DNA of 64,000 nucleotides from an uncultured Oscillospiraceae bacterium (GTDB lineage Bacteria > Bacillota_A > Clostridia > Oscillospirales > Acutalibacteraceae): positions 1-64,000 of the forward strand of contig CAJUTL010000009.1 in NCBI GenBank assembly GCA_910589395.1, read 5' to 3'. The notes beneath the pieces were generated by a model, which did not search any database, was not told where the DNA came from, and saw only the letters and a program-made list of their open reading frames with translations. Position numbers and translations under genes: made by a program. Shown here in pieces: positions 36,501 to 45,559 of this stretch. How positions within the stretch are numbered: the first letter of the stretch is position 1; the number at the start of each line of letters is the position of its first letter.

Positions 36501-38447
36501 TTACGATTTTACTTTTTGAGCCGCTTTTCCTGTGTAATTTAAGAGGCCTCCGGCTAAAACCATTTCTCTTTGCCGCGGGGTCAATACGGCGGTCAGCTTG
36601 ATTTCAATGCCCTTTGTCAGGTCTTTCATGGTTACAGCGCAGCCCTTTTCCAGCTCGGCGCGGATATTGGGGAAGCTCAAATCGTCCATCTGGTCAATAC
36701 TGTCATAGTCTGCTTCCCGGTCAAACTGCAAGGGGATCAATCCGGCGTTTGCAAGATTGGCACAGTGGATCCTGGCATAGGACTTTGCCACTACCGCCTT
36801 AATGCCCAGGTACAGCGGTACCAGGGCCGCATGCTCCCGGGAAGAGCCCTGGCCGTAGTTGTGCCCGCCGATCACAATACCGCCCTGATTTTCCTTGCAG
36901 CGGGCCGGAAATTCCCGGTCGCACACGCCGAAGCAGAAATTGGAGAGATAGGGGATATTGGAGCGATAGGGCAGGATCTTCGCGCCAGCGGGCATGATAT
37001 GATCCGTTGTGATATTATCCCCGACCTTCAGTACAGCCTTCTTTTCTATTGCGGGCTCCAGCTCCTGAGAGGTGGGGAAGGGCTTGATATTGGGGCCGCG
37101 TTCAATCTCCACGGTCTCCATCAGCTCCTCCGGCACTGGGGGAATGATGAGATTGTCGTTTATGAGGAATTTCTCCGGCATAACGATTTGAGAGGCCTCG
37201 CCCAGATCGCGGGGATCTGTGAATTTTCCTGTCAACGCGGAGGCAGCGGCCGTTTCGGGGCTGACAAGGTAGACCTGAGCGTCCGCCGTGCCGCTGCGTC
37301 CCTCAAAATTCCGGTTGAAGGTGCGCAGGGAGACACCGCCGGATTTGGGAGATTGTCCCATTCCGATGCAGGGGCCGCAGGCGCATTCCAGAATGCGGGC
37401 TCCGGCAGCGATCATATCGGCCAAGGCGCCGTTCATGGCTAGCATGTGATAAACCTGCTTGGAACCGCAGCCAATGGTGAGGCTGACATCCGGGTGCACC
37501 GTTTTCCCTTTCAGAATAGCGGCCACCCGCATCATATCGAGATAAGAAGAGTTGGTACAGGAGCCGATACAGCACTGATCAATCTTCATACCCGCCAGCT
37601 CTCTGACCGGCTTTACCGCATCCGGGCTGTGAGGGCAGGCCGCCAAAGGCTCAAGGCAGGAAAGATCCAGGTCGATGATCTCATCATATACCGCGTCTTC
37701 GTCAGATTTGAGCTCGATCCAGCAGTCTCCGCGGCCCTGGGCCTCCAGAAACTGCCGTGTGATATCATCAGAGGGGAAGATGGAGGTGGTAGCGCCAAGC
37801 TCTGTGCCCATGTTGGTAATGGTGGCACGCTCCGGAACAGTCAGGGTCTCAATGCCTTCTCCGCCGTATTCTAGTATTTTTCCAACGCCGCCCTTAACGC
37901 TGAGCCTTTGCAGGACCGCCAGGATCACATCTTTCGCGGAAACCCAGGGGGAAAGGGTGCCGGTGAGATTTATTTTTACCATGGCCGGCATAGTGATATG
38001 ATATTCACCGCCGCCCATAGCAACTGCCACGTCCATACCGCCTGCGCCAAAGGCCAGCATGCCGATACCGCCGCCAGTGGGGGTGTGGCTGTCGGAGCCG
38101 ATCAGGGTTTTTCCCGGCGCTCCAAAGCGCTCCAGGTGAAGCTGGTGGCAGATCCCGTTACCGGGCCGGGAAAAATAAATGCCGTGTTTTTTGGCAATGG
38201 ACTGGATATACCGGTGATCGTCCGCGTTTTCAAAGCCGCTCTGCAAAGTGTTGTGATCGATGTAAGCCACACTGCGCTCGGTTTTGACCCGGGGAACGCC
38301 CATGGCCTCAAATTCCAGATATGCCATGGTGCCGGTGGCGTCCTGAGTTAATGTTTGATCGATTCTCAGGCCAATATCCTCGCCAAGATTCATTTCACCG
38401 CTGACAAGATGGTCGTGAATAATTTTTTCCGCAATCGTTTTTCCCAT
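36501..38447 (-). CDS. acn: Aconitate hydratase
   Basis: Converts citrate to isocitrate with a 4Fe-4S cluster. The 648-residue length and plan match the clostridial aconitase group, shorter than AcnA. Cluster cysteines lie in CCIGSCTNSSYLDMMR and CACGPCIGMGQSPKSGG. Substrate blocks GSDSHTPTGGGIGMLAFGAG and NYGQGSSREHAALVP are present, as is the C-terminal swivel domain. It is first in the acn-icd unit. Confidence 0.94.
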   Translation of the reverse strand: MGKTIAEKIIHDHLVSGEMNLGEDIGLRIDQTLTQDATGTMAYLEFEAMGVPRVKTERSVAYIDHNTLQSGFENADDHRYIQSIAKKHGIYFSRPGNGICHQLHLERFGAPGKTLIGSDSHTPTGGGIGMLAFGAGGMDVAVAMGGGEYHITMPAMVKINLTGTLSPWVSAKDVILAVLQRLSVKGGVGKILEYGGEGIETLTVPERATITNMGTELGATTSIFPSDDITRQFLEAQGRGDCWIELKSDEDAVYDEIIDLDLSCLEPLAACPHSPDAVKPVRELAGMKIDQCCIGSCTNSSYLDMMRVAAILKGKTVHPDVSLTIGCGSKQVYHMLAMNGALADMIAAGARILECACGPCIGMGQSPKSGGVSLRTFNRNFEGRSGTADAQVYLVSPETAAASALTGKFTDPRDLGEASQIVMPEKFLINDNLIIPPVPEELMETVEIERGPNIKPFPTSQELEPAIEKKAVLKVGDNITTDHIMPAGAKILPYRSNIPYLSNFCFGVCDREFPARCKENQGGIVIGGHNYGQGSSREHAALVPLYLGIKAVVAKSYARIHCANLANAGLIPLQFDREADYDSIDQMDDLSFPNIRAELEKGCAVTMKDLTKGIEIKLTAVLTPRQREMVLAGGLLNYTGKAAQKVKS

Positions 38448-38490
38448 GTTTTTTCTCCTTTTATCATGATATGGATTTCATAAATGGATT

Positions 38491-39438
38491 TTATAAAAAA
38501 GACAACTGCTTCAAGAGGAAGATAAATAAGAACATCGTTCCCACCGCAAGCAGTGAACTGAATACCACAAGCTGCCCCGCCAAGGCTTCGTCTCCTCCCA
38601 TTTCCTGCGCCATGGTAAAGGAAGAAACCGCCACGGGAGAAGCAAACACAACGAGCAGTACAGCAAGCTCCGCGCCTCGAAAGCCCAGCAGAACGGCCAG
38701 CACTAAAAACAAAGCGGGAAAAAAGAGCAGCTTCATGCCCAGGGCAACGCACAGGCTTTTGATACTGTTTCCCAGCTTTCGAAAGCTGAAGGAAGCGCCT
38801 AAAACCACAAAGGCAAGAGGAGTGGCGATAGACGCCAAATTGGAAACCGTAACATCGATCACACGGGGCAGAGTAACGCGAAAAGCCAAACACAGAATTC
38901 CGAGAGCGGAGGCAATGATCAATGGATTTGTAAAAATTCCCTTTATAACACGGAGAAAGCCGGGGCGTCCTCCCTGAAAAAGCTCCAATGAAATCACCGC
39001 GAGAATGTAATAGAGAGGAATGATCACCGCTACAAGAACAGAGGCGGGCCCGGAAGCCGCACTGCCAAACAAAGCATTGCAGATCGGAATGCCAAATAGC
39101 ACAAAATTACTGCAGAACATGCCCTGCAAAATAACGCCGCGTTTTGCGTTTTCATTTTCCGACAGAAAAGAAATGCACAGAGCAATAAGAAATTGGAGAA
39201 GAATTCCTGCCAGCAGATAAAATAAAATGCGGGAATCGAAATTATTTTCCAGGTCTTCCAGATCAATGGCATAAATATTTTGAAATACCAGCGCGGGAAG
39301 AAAGACCCCAAAAATAACCCGGTTGGTCTGGTATGCGGAGGTTTCGCTTATGAGCCCTGTCAGCCGCACCAGATAGCCCACCGCCATCAGTAGAAACAAA
39401 GGCAGAATGATCTCAATCGTGATTTTCAGACTCTCCAG
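38491..39438 (-). CDS. AEC family transporter, probable CTG start
   Basis: A 315-residue auxin-efflux-carrier-type transporter of small organic acids or amino acids, with about ten membrane segments in two inverted halves. An NPLI block (KGIFTNPLIIASALGI) closes the first half. No ATG, GTG or TTG with a ribosome site exists. AAGGAGGG (39446-39453) stands seven bases before CTG 39438 in frame, which adds MESLKITIEIILP and completes the first membrane helix (FLLMAVGYLVRL). The nearest TTG, at 39399, would cut that helix and has no ribosome site. I therefore propose CTG. Confidence 0.82.
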   Translation of the reverse strand: MESLKITIEIILPLFLLMAVGYLVRLTGLISETSAYQTNRVIFGVFLPALVFQNIYAIDLEDLENNFDSRILFYLLAGILLQFLIALCISFLSENENAKRGVILQGMFCSNFVLFGIPICNALFGSAASGPASVLVAVIIPLYYILAVISLELFQGGRPGFLRVIKGIFTNPLIIASALGILCLAFRVTLPRVIDVTVSNLASIATPLAFVVLGASFSFRKLGNSIKSLCVALGMKLLFFPALFLVLAVLLGFRGAELAVLLVVFASPVAVSSFTMAQEMGGDEALAGQLVVFSSLLAVGTMFLFIFLLKQLSFL

Positions 39439-39539
39439 AAAGCTTCCCTCCTTGTAGAATCAAAATTATATAAATAAAAGTATACCACGAATGAAGCTTT
39501 CAGGCAATGAAGTTTTTTTCTGAATCCCCATGTTTTTTC

Positions 39540-39568
39540 TTGAAGCTTCCCAAAACAAATGCTATAAT
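39540..39568 (+). promoter_or_regulatory. Sigma-A promoter for tepA-uppP-ftsK
   Basis: TTGAAG (39540-39545), 17 bases and TATAAT (39563-39568), about 100 bases before tepA. Confidence 0.75.
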
Positions 39569-39674
39569 AAAAAATACATGCGGCTTGAGAGAGATTTCAG
39601 CGGCGGTTTCTTTCGCTTTTTGCATGAATCTTTCTATTTCTGGCAAACTATCCTTGTAAAAAGGAGGTTGCCCT

Positions 39675-40457
39675 ATGAAAAAAGAATCCGCAAAAAAGAA
39701 TCAATATCGATATTCCGAGAGCAATGACGAAGGAACACAGGAAAACGAGCAGGAATTCAGCTCGGAGCAGCAAAAGCAGATCACGGAAAGCGGCTCTGTG
39801 ACAACTCGAAACAACGGACACACGGTTCACTGCCTTACCATTATCGGTCAGATCGAGGGGCATTACATTTTGCCTTCTCAAAATAAGACCACAAAATATG
39901 AACATGTGATCCCCCAAATCGTAGCGGTAGAGGAAGACCCGCAAATCGATGGACTGCTGATGCTACTCAATACGGTAGGCGGAGATGTGGAGGCTGGCCT
40001 TGCTTTGGCGGAGCTGGTAGCGGGCATGAAGAAGCCTACGGTTTCCCTGGTGCTCGGTGGGGGCCATTCTATCGGTGTTCCTCTGGCGGTAGCCGCAAAG
40101 CGCTCCTTTATCGCGGAATCCGCTTCTATGACGATCCACCCGGTACGAATGAACGGTCTTGTTTTGGGAATCCCCCAAACACTGGAGTATTTTCAGCGAA
40201 TGCAGGACCGTATTACAAATTTTGTCACACAGAATTCCAATATCACCAAGGAGCGTTTTACCACGCTTGCCATGAATACGCAGGAGCTTGTGATGGATGT
40301 GGGCTCTGTGTTGGATGGTCCAGACGCTGTGGAAGAGGGGCTGATCGATTCTCTGGGGTCGCTTTCCGACGCCATGGATTGCCTGAATCGTATGATCGAG
40401 CGGGAAAAAAAGAAAAAGAAGCCAAAGGCATCACAGACGAAGAAAAAGGAAGGGTAA
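39675..40457 (+). CDS. tepA: ClpP-fold serine protease TepA (translocation-enhancing)
   Basis: A 260-residue cytosolic serine peptidase of the ClpP/SppA fold. The nucleophile is Ser132 in GGGHSIGVPLAVA and the base His155 in MTIHPVRMNG. LLNTVGGDVEAGLALAEL is the conserved crossover strand. The first 45 residues are polar and probably disordered, and the tail is lysine-rich. Bacillus TepA has been linked to protein export and early sporulation. It lies before ftsK, as in Bacillus, where tepA and spoIIIE are neighbours. The ribosome site is AAGGAGG. Confidence 0.9.
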   Translation: MKKESAKKNQYRYSESNDEGTQENEQEFSSEQQKQITESGSVTTRNNGHTVHCLTIIGQIEGHYILPSQNKTTKYEHVIPQIVAVEEDPQIDGLLMLLNTVGGDVEAGLALAELVAGMKKPTVSLVLGGGHSIGVPLAVAAKRSFIAESASMTIHPVRMNGLVLGIPQTLEYFQRMQDRITNFVTQNSNITKERFTTLAMNTQELVMDVGSVLDGPDAVEEGLIDSLGSLSDAMDCLNRMIEREKKKKKPKASQTKKKEG

Positions 40458-40521
40458 AAGCTTCCGGCGGCTTTGCCGCTACATAAGGCATTCACGATTT
40501 TTGTACTTAAGGAGGTAAGGT

Positions 40522-41466
40522 ATGTCTATTTTAGACGCTATTATTCAGGGAATCATTCAGGGCGCTACTGAGTTCCTGCCGGTTTCCAGCAGTGGTCACT
40601 TGTCCATTTCACAGCATATGTTCGGCATTGAGCTGCCGGGGATCTTGTTCGATATCATGCTTCATTTAGGCACTCTGATCGCGGTGATCTTTGTTTATCG
40701 CGGTTTAGTTTGGCGGCTGATTAAGGAGTTTTTTGCCCTGTGCGGAGATATTGTTCACCGGCAATTCAAGTGGAGCGAAATGAACCAGGACCGCAGGCTG
40801 TTGATGATGCTATTCATTGGGCTGCTGCCTCTGTTCCTCCTGTTTTTACCCATTCCAGGTACCGGAATGAAGGTAAAGGATTTTTCTGAGCAGCTTGCTT
40901 CCGACAAGGGGATCGTGATCGAAGGCCTGGCGCTTCTCGCCACCAGCACTTTGCTCTTTCTGGGAATCGTGGCCAACAAGCGGATGCGTCAGGAAAAAGC
41001 AGTGGTCAACCGGGAGGGAAAAAAAGTAGCCGCCAAGGGCAGAAGAAAAATACATACCATCGATGCTCTTTTGATCGGACTTACCCAGTGCCTGGCCGCA
41101 ATTTTTCCTGGCCTGTCCCGTTCCGGCTCTACCTTGTCCGTGGGGCTGCTTCGGGGCATTAATCAGCAAACGGCGCTGGACTACTCCTTTGTACTGGGAA
41201 TTCCTTCCATTGCGGCGGCTGCGCTTGTGTCTTTAAAGGATCTGGGCTCGGCGGGGGCAAAGATTGGTGCCGCTCCGCTGATAGTAGGAATGCTTACGGC
41301 AATGATCGTCGGATTTCTAGCCATTAAGCTGTTAAAATGGATCGTAACTACCAACAAGCTGGAGATATTTGCTTACTACACACTGATTGCTGGCGGTGTG
41401 ATCACGATTTTGGGAATTATTGAACATGTGATGGGGCAGAATCTGTTTACCGGACGCCCCCTGTAA
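40522..41466 (+). CDS. uppP: Undecaprenyl-diphosphatase UppP
   Basis: Recycles the cell-wall lipid carrier by removing phosphate from undecaprenyl diphosphate; also known as BacA for bacitracin resistance. The 314-residue membrane protein has motif one, QGATEFLPVSSSGHLS (catalytic Glu17), and motif two, FPGLSRSGSTLS (about residue 195). About eight hydrophobic segments are present. The loop around residues 150-180 is longer and more basic than usual (EGKKVAAKGRRKIH). Start ATG with AAGGAGG. Confidence 0.95.
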   Translation: MSILDAIIQGIIQGATEFLPVSSSGHLSISQHMFGIELPGILFDIMLHLGTLIAVIFVYRGLVWRLIKEFFALCGDIVHRQFKWSEMNQDRRLLMMLFIGLLPLFLLFLPIPGTGMKVKDFSEQLASDKGIVIEGLALLATSTLLFLGIVANKRMRQEKAVVNREGKKVAAKGRRKIHTIDALLIGLTQCLAAIFPGLSRSGSTLSVGLLRGINQQTALDYSFVLGIPSIAAAALVSLKDLGSAGAKIGAAPLIVGMLTAMIVGFLAIKLLKWIVTTNKLEIFAYYTLIAGGVITILGIIEHVMGQNLFTGRPL

Positions 41467-41502
41467 CGTAAAAAACTTTGCTGAAGGAACGGAGGGAGAT
41501 TT

Positions 41503-44277
41503 TTGGCGGAAAAACGACCGGTATCTTCCGGAAAGAAAAAGACAACGACAAAAAAGGGAACGCCAGCTTCCGCAAAAAGAAAGCCTGCACAGGGTCAGCA
41601 TGGGCGTGGTACCCCTTCCCGCCGAATGACGGCAGAATCCATACGCCAGCGCAACCAGATGCGCGCGGTGGTGCTGTTTGCCTGCTCCATTTTTCTGGCG
41701 TGTTTGGTGCTGATCCCTGGAGATAATCTCTGGAAATGGGCTCATGGCGCTTTTCTTGGCATATTTGGAAGTTGGGCGCTGCTGTGGCCAGTGTTGATTA
41801 TTTATGTGGCTATTGTCACCGCTCTGGACAACCCCAGAGGTTCGATCAGCGGAAAAATATGGATGACAGCGCTTATCATTATTCTTTTTTGTGCCACCGG
41901 ATATATTTTTAGCGCGTCTCTTCCTGCGCCCGGTACGAAGCTGTGGGACTACATAGTTTCCCTGTATTATCAGAATTCGGGGATCGGCGGCGGTGTAGTC
42001 GGTGGAATGCTGGGCTTGCCCCTGATCAAAGCGGTAGGCGGCTTAGGCGCAAAAATCATTGTGATCTTGCTGCTTTTTGTCGCCGTAATGCTTCTTACCG
42101 GTACCACGCTGATCAGCTTGTTCCGCACGATCAAAAAGCCTGTGGACGTTGTTTCGGAAGGGCTGCAGAACGCACGGCAGAGACGGGAGGAGGAGCGGCT
42201 GATCCTGGAAGAGGACAGGGCCGCAAATATCGATATTCCGCTGGAGCCCCGTTCCGCGGCAGCTGCCATTTCTTCAGAGGCTTCCCGTCTTTTCCCGAAG
42301 GCAGAGCCGAAACGGAAAAAGAAGGAGAAAAACGAAAAGCTGGATAAGCTGGGCGAGGTATTTGGATTTGAAGATCCGCCTCTTGATTTGCCTGTAGAAA
42401 CGCCGGCTTTACCGCTGCACGAAATGAACCATGGAATAGCGAATTCCCTTTCCGAAACAGCAGGTAAAGCAGCGGAGGAAGCTGCTTTACCCGTCATAGA
42501 GCAAAACATAGCTGCGGAAGTAGCACAAAAATCTGAAATGGAAGATATTGGGGCAGGGGCCGATGCAAACACGGATGCTTTTGTAGAATCTACTGCTTCT
42601 CAGCTGCATACAGAAGTGCCTTCGAACTTTGCCAAAGAACCCGCCGTACCGGACGAAGTTCAGGAACTGACCCAGGATTTCATGAAGAAAAAAGAAGAGA
42701 ATGACCGAAGGGAAGCCACTTCAGAGCAGCAGGCACTGTATCAGGCCGCGGAGCAAATGAAAACGGTATATTGTTATCCTCCTGTTACCATGCTCGCTGC
42801 CAGTCCCTATTCCGATCCGGCGCAGGAAACGGAAGAACTGCAAACGAACGGACGAATTCTGGTAGATACCCTGAAAAGCTTCGGCGTGCAGACAAAAATA
42901 CTGGATATCTGCCGGGGCCCTTCTGTAACGAGATATGAAATACAGCCAGCTGCCGGTGTGAAAATCAGCAAGATCACAAATTTGTCTGATGATCTGGCGT
43001 TGAATTTGGCTGCCACCGGTGTACGTATTGAAGCTCCGATCCCCGGAAAAGCCGCAGTGGGAATCGAGGTGCCCAACAAAACAAGGAATACGGTGCGCAT
43101 GCGGGAACTGATCGAATCCAATTCCTTCCAAACCTCGAAAGGAAAGCTTTCTGTGGCGCTGGGCCGTGATATTGCCGGACAGCCTGTAGTGGCGGATCTT
43201 TCTAAAATGCCCCATTTGCTCATTGCGGGTACTACCGGTTCCGGTAAATCAGTGTGCATCAACTCTCTGATCATCAGCATGCTTTACAAGGCCAGCCCGG
43301 ACGAGGTTCGATTTTTGATGATCGATCCAAAGGCGGTGGAGCTGACAGAATATAACGGTATGCCCCATATGCTGGTTCCTGTTGTGACAGATCCCCGCAA
43401 GGCTTCGGGCGCTTTAGGCTGGGCTGTATCGGAAATGATGAATCGCTATAAGATTTTCGCGGAATTTAACGTTCGTAATCTGAAGGGCTATAATTCTCTG
43501 GCGGAATCACAAAATTTCCAGGATGAAAACGGGCAGCCCATGCCTTTTATGCCGCAGATCGTCATTGTTATCGATGAGCTTGCTGATCTGATGATGGCTG
43601 CTCCGAAAGAGGTGGAAGATTCCATCTGTCGGCTGGCTCAGCTGGCCCGTGCGGCAGGCATGCATCTGGTGGTTGCCACACAACGTCCTTCCGTTGATGT
43701 GGTGACGGGTCTGATTAAGGCCAATATTCCCAGCCGGATCGCGCTTACCGTATCTAATTCTGTGGATTCCCGTACCATTTTAGACGCAGGCGGCGCGGAA
43801 AAGCTTTTAGGAAACGGCGATATGCTGTTTTCTCCGGTAGGGGCCAATAAGCCCGTCCGTGTACAGGGCTGTTACGTCAGCGATGATGAAATTTCCTCGA
43901 TTGTTGAGTTTGTGAAAAAGACGAAAACCATTGAATACGATGAAGCCGTGATTCAGGAAATTGAGCGAAACGCGGCAAGCGAAGGGGAAAAGGGAGACGC
44001 CTCAGACAGCGACGGCGGCTCCAGCGACCCCATGATGGAGGAGGCGATCAAATGCGTGATAGAGGCCGGGCAAGCCTCTACCTCTTTGCTGCAAAGGCGG
44101 CTCCGTTTGGGTTATGCCAGAGCGGGCCGCTTGATCGACGAAATGGAGCAGCTTGGCATTGTTGGGCCTCATGAGGGCTCCAAGCCTCGCCAGGTGCTTA
44201 TGACTTACGCGCAGTGGGCGGAAATGCATATGCAGAAAGCTGACCCCGCGCAAACGGAATCGCTTGATGACGAGTAA
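41503..44277 (+). CDS. ftsK: DNA translocase FtsK/SpoIIIE
   Basis: Pumps DNA through the division or sporulation septum. The 924-residue protein has a basic N-terminus, four membrane spans within residues about 55-200, a long low-complexity acidic linker (about 220-430) and the RecA-like motor. Walker A is GTTGSGKS at about 576-583 and Walker B IVIVIDELADLMM. The C-terminal gamma winged helix (LQRRLRLGYARAGRLIDEME) reads skew sequences. The start is TTG 41503, with GGAGG seven bases upstream. In a spore-former this may be SpoIIIE; sequence alone does not decide. Its stop overlaps the next gene by 11 bases. Confidence 0.95.
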   Translation: MAEKRPVSSGKKKTTTKKGTPASAKRKPAQGQHGRGTPSRRMTAESIRQRNQMRAVVLFACSIFLACLVLIPGDNLWKWAHGAFLGIFGSWALLWPVLIIYVAIVTALDNPRGSISGKIWMTALIIILFCATGYIFSASLPAPGTKLWDYIVSLYYQNSGIGGGVVGGMLGLPLIKAVGGLGAKIIVILLLFVAVMLLTGTTLISLFRTIKKPVDVVSEGLQNARQRREEERLILEEDRAANIDIPLEPRSAAAAISSEASRLFPKAEPKRKKKEKNEKLDKLGEVFGFEDPPLDLPVETPALPLHEMNHGIANSLSETAGKAAEEAALPVIEQNIAAEVAQKSEMEDIGAGADANTDAFVESTASQLHTEVPSNFAKEPAVPDEVQELTQDFMKKKEENDRREATSEQQALYQAAEQMKTVYCYPPVTMLAASPYSDPAQETEELQTNGRILVDTLKSFGVQTKILDICRGPSVTRYEIQPAAGVKISKITNLSDDLALNLAATGVRIEAPIPGKAAVGIEVPNKTRNTVRMRELIESNSFQTSKGKLSVALGRDIAGQPVVADLSKMPHLLIAGTTGSGKSVCINSLIISMLYKASPDEVRFLMIDPKAVELTEYNGMPHMLVPVVTDPRKASGALGWAVSEMMNRYKIFAEFNVRNLKGYNSLAESQNFQDENGQPMPFMPQIVIVIDELADLMMAAPKEVEDSICRLAQLARAAGMHLVVATQRPSVDVVTGLIKANIPSRIALTVSNSVDSRTILDAGGAEKLLGNGDMLFSPVGANKPVRVQGCYVSDDEISSIVEFVKKTKTIEYDEAVIQEIERNAASEGEKGDASDSDGGSSDPMMEEAIKCVIEAGQASTSLLQRRLRLGYARAGRLIDEMEQLGIVGPHEGSKPRQVLMTYAQWAEMHMQKADPAQTESLDDE

Positions 44278-45202
44278 GAAGAAAGCTTCTCAAAACGGAG
44301 AAGCAGATTTGGAAAACCGGAAAAAGAGAAAAGCGCTTCTCAAACGCTGCGGCTTGTTGGCGCTTGCGTTCCTGCTGGTCTTTTCGCTTACTTCTCAGGG
44401 AAGGGCTTTTTGGAGAGAGCTGTTTCAAGTTTCGGGATTTGGCGGAACAGCACAGGCGCCTCTTGCGATCCATGTGCTGGAGGTCGGCAAAGCAGATGCC
44501 ATTCTGATTGAATGTGAGGGAGAGACGGCTCTTTTAGATGCCGGCACCGCTGTTTCCGGGGAAGTGATCGTGGATTATATGGCCCGTCACCGAATAGCTT
44601 CTCTAAAGTACGCCATTGCCTCTCATCCCGATAACGATCATATCGGCGGTATGAGCCAGGTGCTTTCCGAGGTGGAGGCTGAGTGCTTTCTTCGAGCTCC
44701 TTATTTCAGCAAGAAATATGAAGAAGTTCAGGCGATACTACTAGAACAGGGAATTCCGGAAAAAATTCTTTCTGCCGGGGATACCATCAATTTGGGAAGC
44801 GCGACTCTGCAAGTTTTGGGCCCCATAAAGAAGTATGAAGATACCAATAACAGTTCTCTGGTCATACGCTTGGAATATCAGGGTTTTACCGCTTTGTTCT
44901 GCGGAGATATTGAAGAGGAAGCCGAGCGTGATTTGGCCGAAACTTACGGCGCAGAGATTTCTTCAAAGCTTTTGAAGGTTCCGCACCATGGAAGCAAAAC
45001 CTCCTGTACCGATCAGTTTTTGGAACTGGTAGAGCCAGAATACGCTATTGTTTCTGTAGGAAGAGATCAGAACAACCTTCCGGCGGAATCGGTACTGAAA
45101 AGATTGAGTGGTATTTGTGATGAGATCTATCAAACCGACACGGACGGCACTGTGATCTTTACCTTTCAGGAAAACCGGGTACAGGTTTTTAGAAACCAGT
45201 GA
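44267..45202 (+). CDS. ComEC/Rec2-like MBL-fold metallohydrolase
   Basis: A 311-residue protein with a single N-terminal membrane anchor (GLLALAFLLVFSL) and an extracytoplasmic beta-lactamase-fold domain. HPDNDHIGG (about 120-128) is the zinc-binding HxDxDH motif; FCGDIEEEAE and KVPHHGSKTS supply the later Asp and His ligands. The domain corresponds to the C-terminal nuclease-like part of ComEC, here without the channel. Such stand-alone proteins may degrade extracellular DNA or phosphodiesters. It overlaps ftsK and is followed by a DUF3006 gene, a recurrent pairing. Confidence 0.88.
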   Translation: MTSKKKASQNGEADLENRKKRKALLKRCGLLALAFLLVFSLTSQGRAFWRELFQVSGFGGTAQAPLAIHVLEVGKADAILIECEGETALLDAGTAVSGEVIVDYMARHRIASLKYAIASHPDNDHIGGMSQVLSEVEAECFLRAPYFSKKYEEVQAILLEQGIPEKILSAGDTINLGSATLQVLGPIKKYEDTNNSSLVIRLEYQGFTALFCGDIEEEAERDLAETYGAEISSKLLKVPHHGSKTSCTDQFLELVEPEYAIVSVGRDQNNLPAESVLKRLSGICDEIYQTDTDGTVIFTFQENRVQVFRNQ

Positions 45203-45263
45203 AAATAATCAGGCCGCACGGATTTGAACTGTAGTTCAGCACAGAGCAAAAAGGAGAACAAAT

Positions 45264-45488
45264 ATGACAAAAAAACTTGTGATCGATCGTTTTGAGGGAA
45301 AATACGCCATCTGTGAAGATGGGGAGCAAAAATATTTTGCCATTGAAAGTTCGGAGCTTCCGGCCGGAGCGGCAGCGGGAGCTGTGCTCCTGATTTCTGA
45401 AGAGGGAGAGCTTACTTTGGATCTCGAAGAGACAGAGCGCCGCAAAAAGCTCATGGCGGAAAAGCAGCGGAAAGCTTTTGGCGATTGA
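45264..45488 (+). CDS. DUF3006 domain protein
   Basis: A 74-residue protein with the DUF3006 pattern VIDRFEGKYAICEDG followed by a charged helical tail rich in Glu, Arg and Lys. The family is small, cytosolic and of unknown function, and commonly adjoins ComEC-like metallohydrolase genes, as here. The start has AAAGGAG nine bases upstream. Confidence 0.88.
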   Translation: MTKKLVIDRFEGKYAICEDGEQKYFAIESSELPAGAAAGAVLLISEEGELTLDLEETERRKKLMAEKQRKAFGD

Positions 45489-45503
45489 TTTTTCCAAAAA
45501 AGT

Positions 45504-45548
45504 AAAAGAGGAGAAAAAGCAGTGCGTTCCTGCTTTTTCTCCTCTTTT
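45504..45548. terminator. Bidirectional terminator between DUF3006 and metH
   Basis: A perfect 19-bp stem, AAAAGAGGAGAAAAAGCAG with its complement (45504-45522, 45530-45548), ends in TTTT on the plus strand and serves both convergent genes. Confidence 0.88.
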
Positions 45549-45559
45549 GTTTCAATATT

